Assembly (NCBI GenBank): GCA_016868375.1
Contig: VGHA01000020.1
Span: forward strand, 1 to 42,482
DNA length: 42,482 nucleotides
Direction: 5' to 3'
Origin: Betaproteobacteria bacterium
Lineage (GTDB): Bacteria > Pseudomonadota > Gammaproteobacteria > Burkholderiales > Burkholderiaceae_E
A model generated the notes under the pieces. It saw only the letters and a list, made by a program, of their open reading frames with translations. It did not search any database and was not told the origin of the DNA. This document shows positions 33,851-42,037 of this stretch, in pieces (within the stretch, counting starts at the first letter, position 1; each line of letters begins with the position of its first letter). A program made the translations under genes and the position numbers.

Positions 33851-34846
33851 ATGCGGCGTGGTGCTTTCTACAGCGGCCGGTCGCGCGACCGTTCCGGTCG
33901 CGCCGTGGAGACCGCCGGACAGACGCCGAATGCGTCCCGCCCGGATTCGGTCGGCCAAATGCGTCCCTCGCCCGCTGGCGCCGCTCAAGGCGGGGCGTCG
34001 CGCGGCCCGTCATCACCGCCGGCCAAAGGGTTGCGGGCCAGGCTTGCCTATCGCTTCAATCAGTACCCCAGGGCCATCGCTTTCCTGGGTGGCCTCCTGA
34101 TCGCACTATCCGTTGTGCTCGTCCGAGATGCGCTGGCGCCGCCAGCGCCCGCACTGACCCAGGAAGACATTGATGCTGCGGTGTTGCACACCCTCGAAAC
34201 CCGTGATCTGCCGTCACGCGCCGCGCGAGCGGCCGAAGCGATTCGCCAGTCCGTGGTACGCATCCGAAGCTACTCGGTCGATCCAAGCGAGCCCGAGGCA
34301 GGGCTGAAAGAGCGCGGCACGGGAACCGGGGTCGTGATCATGGAAGACGGTACCCTGCTGACCAACCTCCATGTGGTCGCTGGTGCGGAGGAGCTTCGCG
34401 TCACCTTCTTTGATGGCAGCGAGACCACCGCCGCCCTGGCTGGTGCGAAGCCCGATAATGATTTGGCAGTGCTCAAGCCCAAGCAGATTCCCGATGACCT
34501 GCCGCCCGCAACCCTGGGTGCAAGCAACCGCCTGGCACCAGGCGATGAGGTCGTGGCGGTGGGCTTCCCCTTTGGGATCGGGCCATCGGTCAGTGCCGGC
34601 GTCGTGTCAGGACTGAACCGCGAGTTCAAGTCCGAAGATGGCGAGCGCCCTCTGAAGGGCCTGATCCAGTTTGATGCAGCCGCCAACCCCGGCAACTCGG
34701 GCGGGCCGCTCATCACCATGTCCGGCGAGGTGGTGGGTATCGTCACCGCCATACTTAACCCTACTTCGGCCCGCACGTTTGTCGGTATTGGTTTTGCCGT
34801 CACGATCGAAAGTGCCGGAACCGCAATCGGTATTCCTCCGTTCTGA
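33851..34846 (+). CDS. HtrA-type trypsin-like serine protease without PDZ domain
   Basis: Membrane-anchored S1C-type protease of 331 residues. The N-terminal 70 residues are basic and disordered, then a membrane helix (about 75-91) leaves the protease domain in the periplasm. The catalytic triad is H174 (NLHVV), D204 (DNDLAVL) and S283 (GNSGGPL). The protein ends soon after the protease domain, with no PDZ domain, unlike DegP or DegS. It is divergent from the VWA gene (66-base gap) and ends 20 bases before moxR, so it probably belongs to the Bat-like module. Confidence 0.9.
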   Translation: MRRGAFYSGRSRDRSGRAVETAGQTPNASRPDSVGQMRPSPAGAAQGGASRGPSSPPAKGLRARLAYRFNQYPRAIAFLGGLLIALSVVLVRDALAPPAPALTQEDIDAAVLHTLETRDLPSRAARAAEAIRQSVVRIRSYSVDPSEPEAGLKERGTGTGVVIMEDGTLLTNLHVVAGAEELRVTFFDGSETTAALAGAKPDNDLAVLKPKQIPDDLPPATLGASNRLAPGDEVVAVGFPFGIGPSVSAGVVSGLNREFKSEDGERPLKGLIQFDAAANPGNSGGPLITMSGEVVGIVTAILNPTSARTFVGIGFAVTIESAGTAIGIPPF

Positions 34847-34866
34847 TCTCAAAGGAAATCCGCCCC

Positions 34867-35916
34867 ATGCAAGTCCAGGACTCGAATTCGGCGTGGAGCC
34901 GGCGAGGCATTGCCCCGCAGCGCCATGAAGTGGCGGCGCTCATGGAGCAGGTGCTCTATGAGGTCAAACGAGTCGTCGTCGGACAGGACGCATTTCTTGA
35001 GCGGGTGCTGGTTGCCATGCTAGCCCGGGGGCATCTGCTGGTGGAAGGCGTGCCGGGGCTGGCCAAGACGCTTACGGTTAACACGCTGGCCAAAACGCTT
35101 CGGGGTACGTTCAAGCGCATTCAGTTCACGCCTGACCTGCTGCCCGCTGATCTGGTGGGCACGCGCGTGTTCAATCAGAAAACCAGTGAATTCAGCACAT
35201 CGCTGGGGCCGGTGTTTACCAATCTGCTGCTTGCTGACGAAATTAACCGTGCACCGGCCAAAGTGCAAAGCGCGCTTCTTGAAGTGATGCAGGAACGACA
35301 GGTGACGATCGCAGGTGAAACGCATCGCCTGCCCAATCCGTTCCTGGTCATGGCCACCCAGAATCCCATCGAGACCGAAGGCACCTATCCGCTGCCCGAG
35401 GCGCAGGTTGACCGGTTCATGATGAAGGTGCTGGTGGGCTATCCCAGTGAAGAGGAAGAATTCGTCATTGTTGAGCGCGTAACCGGCCCTCCCATTGAGG
35501 TGTCGCCCGTGGCAACGACCGAGCAACTCGCCGCACTGCAGGCCGAATGCCGACGCGTGTATGTTGACCCGGCACTGGTGCAGTACGCCGTAAAAATCGT
35601 TGCGGCCACGCGCAAACCGGCCGCATTCGGCCTGCCCGAGCTCGCCCGCTACATCGGATTCGGCGCCAGCCCGCGGGCCACGATCAGCATGATCGAAGGC
35701 GCTCGCGCCCTGGCCATGCTGCGCGGCCGAACCTATGTGCTGCCGGCCGACGTCATCGACCTGGTTGCCGACGTGCTGCGTCATCGTCTGGTGCTCAGTT
35801 ACGAGGCCCTGTCTGAAAACCTGTCGCCTGACCAATTGATCGGCAAGCTGCTGCGCGCGATTCCAGCGCCCGACACGCCCCTCTCCACCCATGTGAAGCT
35901 GGCTGAGTCAGCCTGA
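34867..35916 (+). CDS. MoxR family AAA+ ATPase
   Basis: The 349-residue ATPase has Walker A GVPGLAKT (61-68), Walker B LLLADEIN with D124-E125, and the MATQNPIETEGTYPLPEAQ sensor segment of MoxR proteins. MoxR ATPases act as chaperones that load metal or cofactors or fold partner VWA proteins. It is followed 30 bases later by DUF58 and then a VWA gene, the normal order. AAAGGAAAT precedes ATG 34867 as a good ribosome site. Confidence 0.96.
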   Translation: MQVQDSNSAWSRRGIAPQRHEVAALMEQVLYEVKRVVVGQDAFLERVLVAMLARGHLLVEGVPGLAKTLTVNTLAKTLRGTFKRIQFTPDLLPADLVGTRVFNQKTSEFSTSLGPVFTNLLLADEINRAPAKVQSALLEVMQERQVTIAGETHRLPNPFLVMATQNPIETEGTYPLPEAQVDRFMMKVLVGYPSEEEEFVIVERVTGPPIEVSPVATTEQLAALQAECRRVYVDPALVQYAVKIVAATRKPAAFGLPELARYIGFGASPRATISMIEGARALAMLRGRTYVLPADVIDLVADVLRHRLVLSYEALSENLSPDQLIGKLLRAIPAPDTPLSTHVKLAESA

Positions 35917-35945
35917 TCCGTCCAGACCCGTACCCGCTTCTCACT

Positions 35946-36977
35946 ATGCTGCGCTGGCTGAAAAAGCGTTCGACCCATGTCGAGGCGGGTGCCTCTGGCG
36001 CGCCCATCGCCGCTGCGGGCGGCCCTCCCCTTCAGACCGTGCGCACCGACCCGGAGCGATTACTGAAAAGGCTGGAGTGGACGGTCGTTCGCCGACTCGA
36101 TGGCATGCTCCAGGGCGACTACCGAACCTTCTTTCGGGGCGCGGGGTTCGACCTTGCCGATCTCAGAGAGTACGTGCCGCACGACGACGTCCGTCATATT
36201 GACTGGAACGTGACCGCACGGCTTCAGGTTCCCCATGTGCGTGAACACCAGGAAGACCGGGAGGTCGCCGCCTGGCTGCTGCTCGATCTATCGGGTTCGG
36301 TGGATTTCGGATCAGCGAACATTTCCAAGCGAATGCTCTCGCTGGAATTCAGTGCTGTGGTTGCGCGTCTTCTGACGCGACGCGGCAATCGCATCGGCGC
36401 TTTGATCCATAGCGGCAGTCACCAGGACGACGTATTTGTACAGGCTAAATCCGGTCGGCGTCATGTGTTGCATCTGATGCGCAGCATTGATGCGGCAAGC
36501 ACCGGCGGAACCCCGCACGATGCAACCGAGCTGGGTGCTGTGTTGTCGAATGGGCTTGCTGCAATACGCCGCCGGTCTGTCATCTTCGTGGTCTCTGACT
36601 TCATCACGCTTCCCGGTTGGGATCGATCGCTTTCGTTACTCGCCAGGCGGCATGATGTCGTTGCAGTACGTCTCTTTGACCCCCTGGAAATCGAGCTGCC
36701 CGATCTGGGCATGATTGCGCTGCGCGACGCTGAAACCGGCGAAATGCTCTGGGTTGATAGCAGCGACCCAAAATTTCGGCAGCGGTTCGCCGATGCAGCG
36801 GCCGACCGCGAGCAAAAGCTTCGCGACGCCCTGGCGCGAACGGGTGTCGATTGCCTCGAGCTTGCCACTGATGAGGCGCTCGACGAGTCCCTGGTTCGGT
36901 TCCTGCAGTTTCGAAAGCGTCGCGCTCAGCTGTCGTCAGGCGCCTTCGGCGCCGCTGCTGCAGCGGGTACCGTCTGA
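35946..36977 (+). CDS. DUF58 domain protein
   Basis: The 343-residue protein contains the DUF58 core with GDYRTFFRGAGFDLADLREY, HDDVRHIDWNVTARL and the downstream LLLDLSGSVDFGSA, a VWA-like fold whose MIDAS-type DLSGS is visible. Spacing to moxR is 29 bases and to the next VWA gene nine bases, so the three are one operon. Exact biochemical role is unknown in the family; it is a partner of the MoxR ATPase. Confidence 0.93.
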   Translation: MLRWLKKRSTHVEAGASGAPIAAAGGPPLQTVRTDPERLLKRLEWTVVRRLDGMLQGDYRTFFRGAGFDLADLREYVPHDDVRHIDWNVTARLQVPHVREHQEDREVAAWLLLDLSGSVDFGSANISKRMLSLEFSAVVARLLTRRGNRIGALIHSGSHQDDVFVQAKSGRRHVLHLMRSIDAASTGGTPHDATELGAVLSNGLAAIRRRSVIFVVSDFITLPGWDRSLSLLARRHDVVAVRLFDPLEIELPDLGMIALRDAETGEMLWVDSSDPKFRQRFADAAADREQKLRDALARTGVDCLELATDEALDESLVRFLQFRKRRAQLSSGAFGAAAAAGTV

Positions 36978-36986
36978 GCATCCTGC

Positions 36987-38075
36987 ATGATCGATCCTCG
37001 AACCCTCAGTTTCCTCTGGCCGGTCCTGCTCTGGCTGCTGGCGATCGTCCCTGTGGCTGCTCTTGCAATGTTGCTGCTGCGCTGGGCCCGTTCACGTGCG
37101 CACACGCGCTATCCCGGGATGGTGCCGCCGTCGCTGGGCTCGAGCGGGCTGTGGGGCTTCATCGGCCGCTACGGCCCTGGCCTCATCGCACTCGCCGGAC
37201 TCGCGCTGCTGCTGGTGGCCATCGCCCGGCCGCGAGCGATGCTCGTCATGCCCACAGCGGTGGAATCAGTCATCCTGGCAATCGACACCTCAGGAAGCAT
37301 GCGGGCGGCTGACGTCAAGCCCAGCCGAATCGAAGCCGCCCAGGCGGCTGCGCGCAGTTTCGTGGACGGAATGCCCTCCAGGCTGCGCACGGGAGTCGTG
37401 TCCATCTCCGGCACGGCAGCCGTCGCGCAATCGCCCACCACCGAGCGCGATGAGCTCTATCGCGCCATCGATTCGTTGCAATTGCAGCGCGGCTCGGCCA
37501 TTGGCAGCGGCATTCTGGTGAGCCTGGCCGAACTCCTTCCTGGCGCAGGGATTGATGTCCAGAAAATTTTGAATGAAGCCTCAGGCGAGGGGCAGCGACC
37601 GGGGCCTGCGGGATCCCCGCTACGCGGCCCCGCTGAACCTGCCAAGCCCGCCACCACCAGCGCGGCCGAGCCGGGTTCGAACCGAAGCGCTGCAATCGTG
37701 CTGCTCACCGATGGCCAGGGCAATACCGGACCTGATGCCATCAAGATGGCCGAGCTTGCGGCGCAACACGGCGTCCGCATCTTTACTGTGGGGGTAGGAA
37801 CGCCGGAAGGCATCACGCTCAACGCGCAAGGCATGGCAATGCGCGTTCGGCTGGACGAAGAGGCATTGAAAAAAATCGCTGACGTTACCCTGGGCGATTA
37901 TTTTCGCGCCAACGATGCAACCGACCTGAGACGAATTTACAAGGAGCTTAGCTCCCGGCTGACGCTTGAGCGGCGACAGCTTACTGAGGTCACCGCGTTT
38001 TTTGCTTTGGCTGGATGCATCCTGATTATTGCCGCTGCCGCTGTATCGCTGGCACGTACCGGGCGAATTGCCTGA
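36987..38075 (+). CDS. VWA domain membrane protein, BatA/BatB-like
   Basis: Paralogue of the divergent VWA gene. The 362-residue product has N-terminal helices (about 10-32 and 62-80). The VWA domain has MIDAS D100, S102, S104 (DTSGS) and TDG at about 241-243, and a helix closes the protein. At the same place as in the other paralogue (about 197-234) it carries a Pro/Ala/Gly-rich insert. It is the last intact gene before the rearranged region and faces the histidine-kinase remnant. Confidence 0.92.
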   Translation: MIDPRTLSFLWPVLLWLLAIVPVAALAMLLLRWARSRAHTRYPGMVPPSLGSSGLWGFIGRYGPGLIALAGLALLLVAIARPRAMLVMPTAVESVILAIDTSGSMRAADVKPSRIEAAQAAARSFVDGMPSRLRTGVVSISGTAAVAQSPTTERDELYRAIDSLQLQRGSAIGSGILVSLAELLPGAGIDVQKILNEASGEGQRPGPAGSPLRGPAEPAKPATTSAAEPGSNRSAAIVLLTDGQGNTGPDAIKMAELAAQHGVRIFTVGVGTPEGITLNAQGMAMRVRLDEEALKKIADVTLGDYFRANDATDLRRIYKELSSRLTLERRQLTEVTAFFALAGCILIIAAAAVSLARTGRIA

Positions 38076-38102
38076 GCGGCTGCGTATTCAAGCGCCCGAG
38101 AA

Positions 38103-38237
38103 TCAGCCGCGATCAAATTCGATTGCCACAGATAGCCCGACACCCGCAGGACCAGATTCCAACGCCAACTGCGCTCCCAGAAGCCGCGCGTATTCGCTGA
38201 CGATCGCGAGACCCAGACCGGACCCCTCGCGAAGCCT
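38103..38237 (-). pseudogene. 3' remnant of a sensor histidine kinase
   Basis: On the minus strand, ending with TGA at 38103-38105, the sequence reads as the C-terminal ATPase end of a histidine kinase. It has a G2-box type REGSGLGLAIVSEYARLLG, then a beta strand and GVGLSVAIEF before the stop. The rest of the kinase and any response regulator are missing: immediately upstream of 38237 the sequence turns into the CzcA-like coding frame on the other strand. Kinase identity is a visual match to the conserved ATP-lid region. Confidence 0.7.
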
Positions 38238-38270
38238 GTTGAGGCCTTTCCTGATGTCACCGATACGCAG

Positions 38271-41228
38271 GTGACGGTCATCGCTCTCTACCCTGGCGCG
38301 GCTGCTGAAGAGGTGGAGAAGCAGGTAACGTTACCGATCGAAGTTGCACTATCAGGACTGCCTAACTCGATTCGGCTCTTCTCGCACACGCAGTTTGGCC
38401 TATCGTTCAATGTCATCACCTACGACGATAAAGCCAACGTCAACGTTATTCGGCAGCAGGTCAACGAGCGACTGCGCGCCGTATCTTTACCAGCCGGTGT
38501 CGAGGCAACAATTGCCCCTAACGCCACCCCGGTGGGCGAGGTACTTCGATACCGTCTTCGCGGCGCGGGTTACAGCCCAGTTGAATTGCGATCCATCGAA
38601 GACTGGGTCGTCGAGCGCTCCCTGCGGCAGGTTCCAGGGGTCGCAGATGTGATCGCCATGGGTGACGCCATCAAGCAGTACGAAGTCCAGCCTGACCCCG
38701 ACCGGATGCGGGCCTACAAACTGACCTATCAGCAGTTACTTGAGGCGTTGGGCCGGGGAAATGCGAACGCCGGGGGCAGCTATGTGTCGCCGGGCGGACA
38801 GCAATTCACGATTCGCGGCATCGGACTGCTTCGCAGCACCGAAGACATTGGGCGAATTGCGATCGCTACCCGAAACAACACGCCGATCCTGGTCTCCGAT
38901 GTTGCTCAGGTTGCCATTGGCGAAGTGCCGAGGCTCGGCACGGTTGGTCAGGACGATGACAACGACATCGTCACGGGCATTGTCGTGATCCGCCGAGGTG
39001 AGAACCCGTCTGAAGTGCTTCGAAGGGTTAAGGAACGAATCGCTGATCTGAACGCCAGAAGTCTGCCCCCAGGCGTCGAAATCGTACCTTTCTATGACAG
39101 AACCTGGCTGATGGAGCGAACCTTGCGCTCCGTGTTCACGAATCTTGTCGAAGGAGCATTACTCGTTTCGCTGGTGTTGTACTTGTTCCTGTCCAACTTT
39201 CGAGCAAGCCTTCTGGTAGTAATGATCATTCCCCTCTCGCTGCTCGCAACTTTCCTGGGCCTGCGAATCATGGGGATACCCGCGAATCTTCTCAGCCTCG
39301 GAGCGCTCGACTTCGGCATCATCGTAGACGGGGCGGTGATCGTTATTGAGAACATCATGCACCGCTTGGCAATTCGCGGCGAGGATATCAGCGAGCGCGA
39401 GCGGGCCAAGCTGATCGAATCAGCGACAAATGAAGTGGGCCGGCCTACGTTGTTCTCCATGTTGATCATCATCGCGGCACACATCCCTATTTTCGCGCTT
39501 GAACGGCACGAAGGACGCATCTTTCAACCGATGGCCTTATCGGTCGCAGCCGCATTGATCGCGTCGCTGATCCTGTCGCTGACGCTTGTACCACTGCTGG
39601 CAAGACACGTTCTTCGCCGGGGACTACCTCATCATGACAACCGATTGGTATCGCTCTGCAAACGCCTCTATCGGCCTGTTTTGTCATGGGCGCTGATCTG
39701 GCGAAAAACCGTGGTGGTATCAGCGCTGATCGCATTTTGTGCTGCCGTGGGTGTCGCGACAAAACTCGGTTCCGAATTTCTTCCGGAATTGAACGAAGGA
39801 ACCTTATGGGTCAATGTACGTCTTCCCGCCAGTGTCTCAATTGAAGAGGCGCAATCGGTTCTGCACCAGCTTCGTACGGCCATGTGGCAAATACCTGAAG
39901 TGCTATCCGTGGTGTCGAAAGCTGGCAAGCCTGAGGACGGCACCGACCCCAAAACCATTTCGATGGCGGAGATGTTCGTTGACCTGAAGCCCCCTGAGGC
40001 TTGGCGCAAGCACCTGACGCGCGACCAGTTACTTGAGGAGCTCGAGCGAGCCGTTCAGAAAATCCCAGGCATGGAGCCCACTTTTTCTCAGCCGATTCGC
40101 GACAACGTGCTGGAATCAATCTCTCAGATCGACGGGCAGATCGTCATAAAACTGGCAGGTGATGATCTCACCGTGCTGCGAACCACCATGCAGGCCATTG
40201 AGCATCAGGTCAAGCAGGTCGCAGGGGTCTATCGCGCTGAAATCGACCGACTCGGCGAGTTGCCGCAGCTGCTCATTGAGGTCGACCGTGATCGCATCGG
40301 TCGGTACGGCTTGAATGTCGCGGACATTCAAGATGTCATCGAGGCGGCACTTGCGGGACGCCCAGTCACCAGCATCTGGGAAGGTGAACGTCGCTTCGGA
40401 CTTGCGGTGCGCCTTGCTCCGGGGCAGCGATCCCTGGCGCAGCTTGCGAATATTCCGATCCCCACGCCTGATGGCGGCTACGTCGCCCTCTCTGCCGTTG
40501 CCAACCTCCGTGAAGCCGGCGGTGCAATGAACATTGCGCGCGAGTCGGGTCGGCGAACCATGGCAATCGGTATTTTCATCCGCGGTCGCGACATGGGCTC
40601 GGTCGTTGCCGACATGAAAGAGAGGGTCGGTAAAAATGTACAGATTCCGCACGGCTATGCGTTGAACTGGTCGGGAAAGTTTGAAAACCAGGAACGCGCA
40701 ATGAAGCGGCTGAGCCTTGTAGTACCGCTGTCGCTTGTCCTGATCTTCGTTCTGCTATTTGATGCCTTCAAATCGCTGAAGGCCGCCCTGCTGATCCTGG
40801 TGAATGTGCCGCTTGCCCTGATTGGTGGATTTGTCGCGCTATACCTGTTGGATATTCCTTTATCGGTGTCGGCCGCAATTGGATTCATCGCCCTATCGGG
40901 CCAGGCAGTACTGAACGGCGTGGTCATGCTCGCTGTGTTCCAACAGCTGCAGACCGGTGGCATGACGCTTATCGAGGCTATTACAGAGGGTGCAATCCAG
41001 CGACTGCGTACCGTTCTGATGACCGCACTGCTGGCGGCGCTGGGCCTGCTGCCGATGGCACTGAGCACAGCGATCGGCGCCGAAACACAGCGCCCGCTCG
41101 CGATCGTTGTCATCGGTGGACTGGCATCGGCGACGCTGCTGACCTTGATCGTGCTGCCAGTGCTTTACGCGATGCTGTTCGGACGCAATGCAACGCTACC
41201 AGGCAGCACAGCACCCCATGCCGCGTAA
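38271..41228 (+). CDS. CzcA/CusA-type heavy-metal RND efflux permease, N-terminus truncated
   Basis: HME-RND inner-membrane pump of the tripartite heavy-metal exporters. Residues of the intact part are typical: VIALYPGAAAEEVEKQVT near the start, GNANAGGSYV, the LRSVFTNLVEGALLVSLVLY helix, and DFGIIVDGAVIVIEN with D347, D353 and E360, the proton-relay signature of this family. Homologues begin about 40 residues earlier with a cytoplasmic helix, TM1 and PVEAFPDVTDTQ. Only this last piece is readable in frame upstream (38235-38270), before it runs into unrelated sequence with a stop at 38133. So TM1 is missing; GTG 38271 is only the nearest start codon. CzcB and CzcC partners are absent. Probably non-functional, though the rest is undamaged. 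Confidence 0.88.
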   Translation: MTVIALYPGAAAEEVEKQVTLPIEVALSGLPNSIRLFSHTQFGLSFNVITYDDKANVNVIRQQVNERLRAVSLPAGVEATIAPNATPVGEVLRYRLRGAGYSPVELRSIEDWVVERSLRQVPGVADVIAMGDAIKQYEVQPDPDRMRAYKLTYQQLLEALGRGNANAGGSYVSPGGQQFTIRGIGLLRSTEDIGRIAIATRNNTPILVSDVAQVAIGEVPRLGTVGQDDDNDIVTGIVVIRRGENPSEVLRRVKERIADLNARSLPPGVEIVPFYDRTWLMERTLRSVFTNLVEGALLVSLVLYLFLSNFRASLLVVMIIPLSLLATFLGLRIMGIPANLLSLGALDFGIIVDGAVIVIENIMHRLAIRGEDISERERAKLIESATNEVGRPTLFSMLIIIAAHIPIFALERHEGRIFQPMALSVAAALIASLILSLTLVPLLARHVLRRGLPHHDNRLVSLCKRLYRPVLSWALIWRKTVVVSALIAFCAAVGVATKLGSEFLPELNEGTLWVNVRLPASVSIEEAQSVLHQLRTAMWQIPEVLSVVSKAGKPEDGTDPKTISMAEMFVDLKPPEAWRKHLTRDQLLEELERAVQKIPGMEPTFSQPIRDNVLESISQIDGQIVIKLAGDDLTVLRTTMQAIEHQVKQVAGVYRAEIDRLGELPQLLIEVDRDRIGRYGLNVADIQDVIEAALAGRPVTSIWEGERRFGLAVRLAPGQRSLAQLANIPIPTPDGGYVALSAVANLREAGGAMNIARESGRRTMAIGIFIRGRDMGSVVADMKERVGKNVQIPHGYALNWSGKFENQERAMKRLSLVVPLSLVLIFVLLFDAFKSLKAALLILVNVPLALIGGFVALYLLDIPLSVSAAIGFIALSGQAVLNGVVMLAVFQQLQTGGMTLIEAITEGAIQRLRTVLMTALLAALGLLPMALSTAIGAETQRPLAIVVIGGLASATLLTLIVLPVLYAMLFGRNATLPGSTAPHAA

Positions 41229-41245
41229 CGAGGCGGAAGGTGCGC

Positions 41246-41838
41246 CTATCGATACACCAGATCCCTCAGCCAAAGGCTTAGCCCAGGCACGAAGGTGATC
41301 ACCGCCAGACACGCCACCACCACCGCCACATACGGCAGGATTGGTACGACAATCTCGTCTTAAGAAATCTTGGCAACCGTACAGGCCGCAAACAGGTTCA
41401 CACCAAACGGGGGCGTGATCATGCCCAGCGCAAGATTCACCACCATGATGATGCCGAAGTGCACCGGGTCGATTCCAAACTGAATCGCAACTGGCGCAAG
41501 GATGGGGGCCAGCACCACAATCGCCGCGCCAGTTTCAATGAACATATCAATCACGAACAGAAACAGGTTCACGCCGATCAGGTAAGCCACAGCGCTATCG
41601 AAATTTGCGGCGACCCAGTTGCCCACCGCCGCAGGCACGCCTGCCCGGGTGATCAGAAACGCGAACAGACCTGCGGTCGCGATAATGAGCATGATCACGG
41701 TGGTGGACACTACCGTCTTTTTGAGCGCCCGCACCAGATCGTGCCAGCCAATGGTTCGGTACACGAACATGCCGACAATCAGTGCATAAAACACAGCAGT
41801 CACTGACGCTTCGGTGGGCGTGAACACACCCACCAACG
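41246..41838 (-). pseudogene. TRAP transporter large permease DctM, truncated and with internal stop
   Basis: Minus-strand reading gives the C-terminal part of a TRAP DctM protein: GVFTPTEASVTAVFYAL, then IDPVHFGIIMVVNLALGMITPPFGVNLFAA-type sequence. At 41360-41362 the codon after AKIS is TAA. The frame then continues for 36 codons with a normal DctM tail (EIVVPILPYVAVVVACLAV, ending LWLRDLVYR) to TAG at 41246-41248. A single-base change from a Leu codon would explain this. At the 5' side DctM similarity stops near 41838; about 220 of the usual 425 residues are missing. It is convergent with the CzcA-like gene, whose stop lies 17 bases away. The TTG start at 41902 would add unrelated residues. 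Confidence 0.75.
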
Positions 41839-41969
41839 TCGCCGACGGCTCGCTTGCCCGCTTTCTGATTCTGCGCTCCGCGTGCGACTTTCCCGACCCC
41901 AACCCGAGCTTCGGCCCCGCCCTCGGGATCCTTTCGAGTGACCCGGGGGCTTGTGCTTTGCCCCCGTAG
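41835..41969 (+). pseudogene. Possible 3' fragment of a phage-type helicase/primase
   Basis: On the plus strand from the DctM break point a frame reads NVADGSLARFLILRSACDF and then DPNP, ending with TAG at 41967. The pattern N-V-x-D-G-x-L-x-RFL resembles the conserved end of DUF3987/DUF927-type helicase-primases of phages and integrative elements. The match is by eye, short and unproven. A hairpin CGGGGGC (41944-41950)/GCCCCCG (41960-41966) lies at its end and might serve as a terminator. Confidence 0.33.
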
Positions 41970-42037
41970 CGACTAAATTCCGCGTCACGCCAGAAAACCC
42001 TCTGGAATGATGCCCAGATTTGACCAAGGAGACCCTC

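Noticed and set aside
35020-35892. Long open frame antisense to moxR
   Set aside because: Exact shadow of a highly conserved AAA+ gene; sequence composition is His/Arg-rich without motif.
37937-38281. Minus-strand frame of 114 codons across the VWA end and the junction
   Set aside because: Different frame from the kinase remnant, no motif, mostly antisense to the VWA gene.
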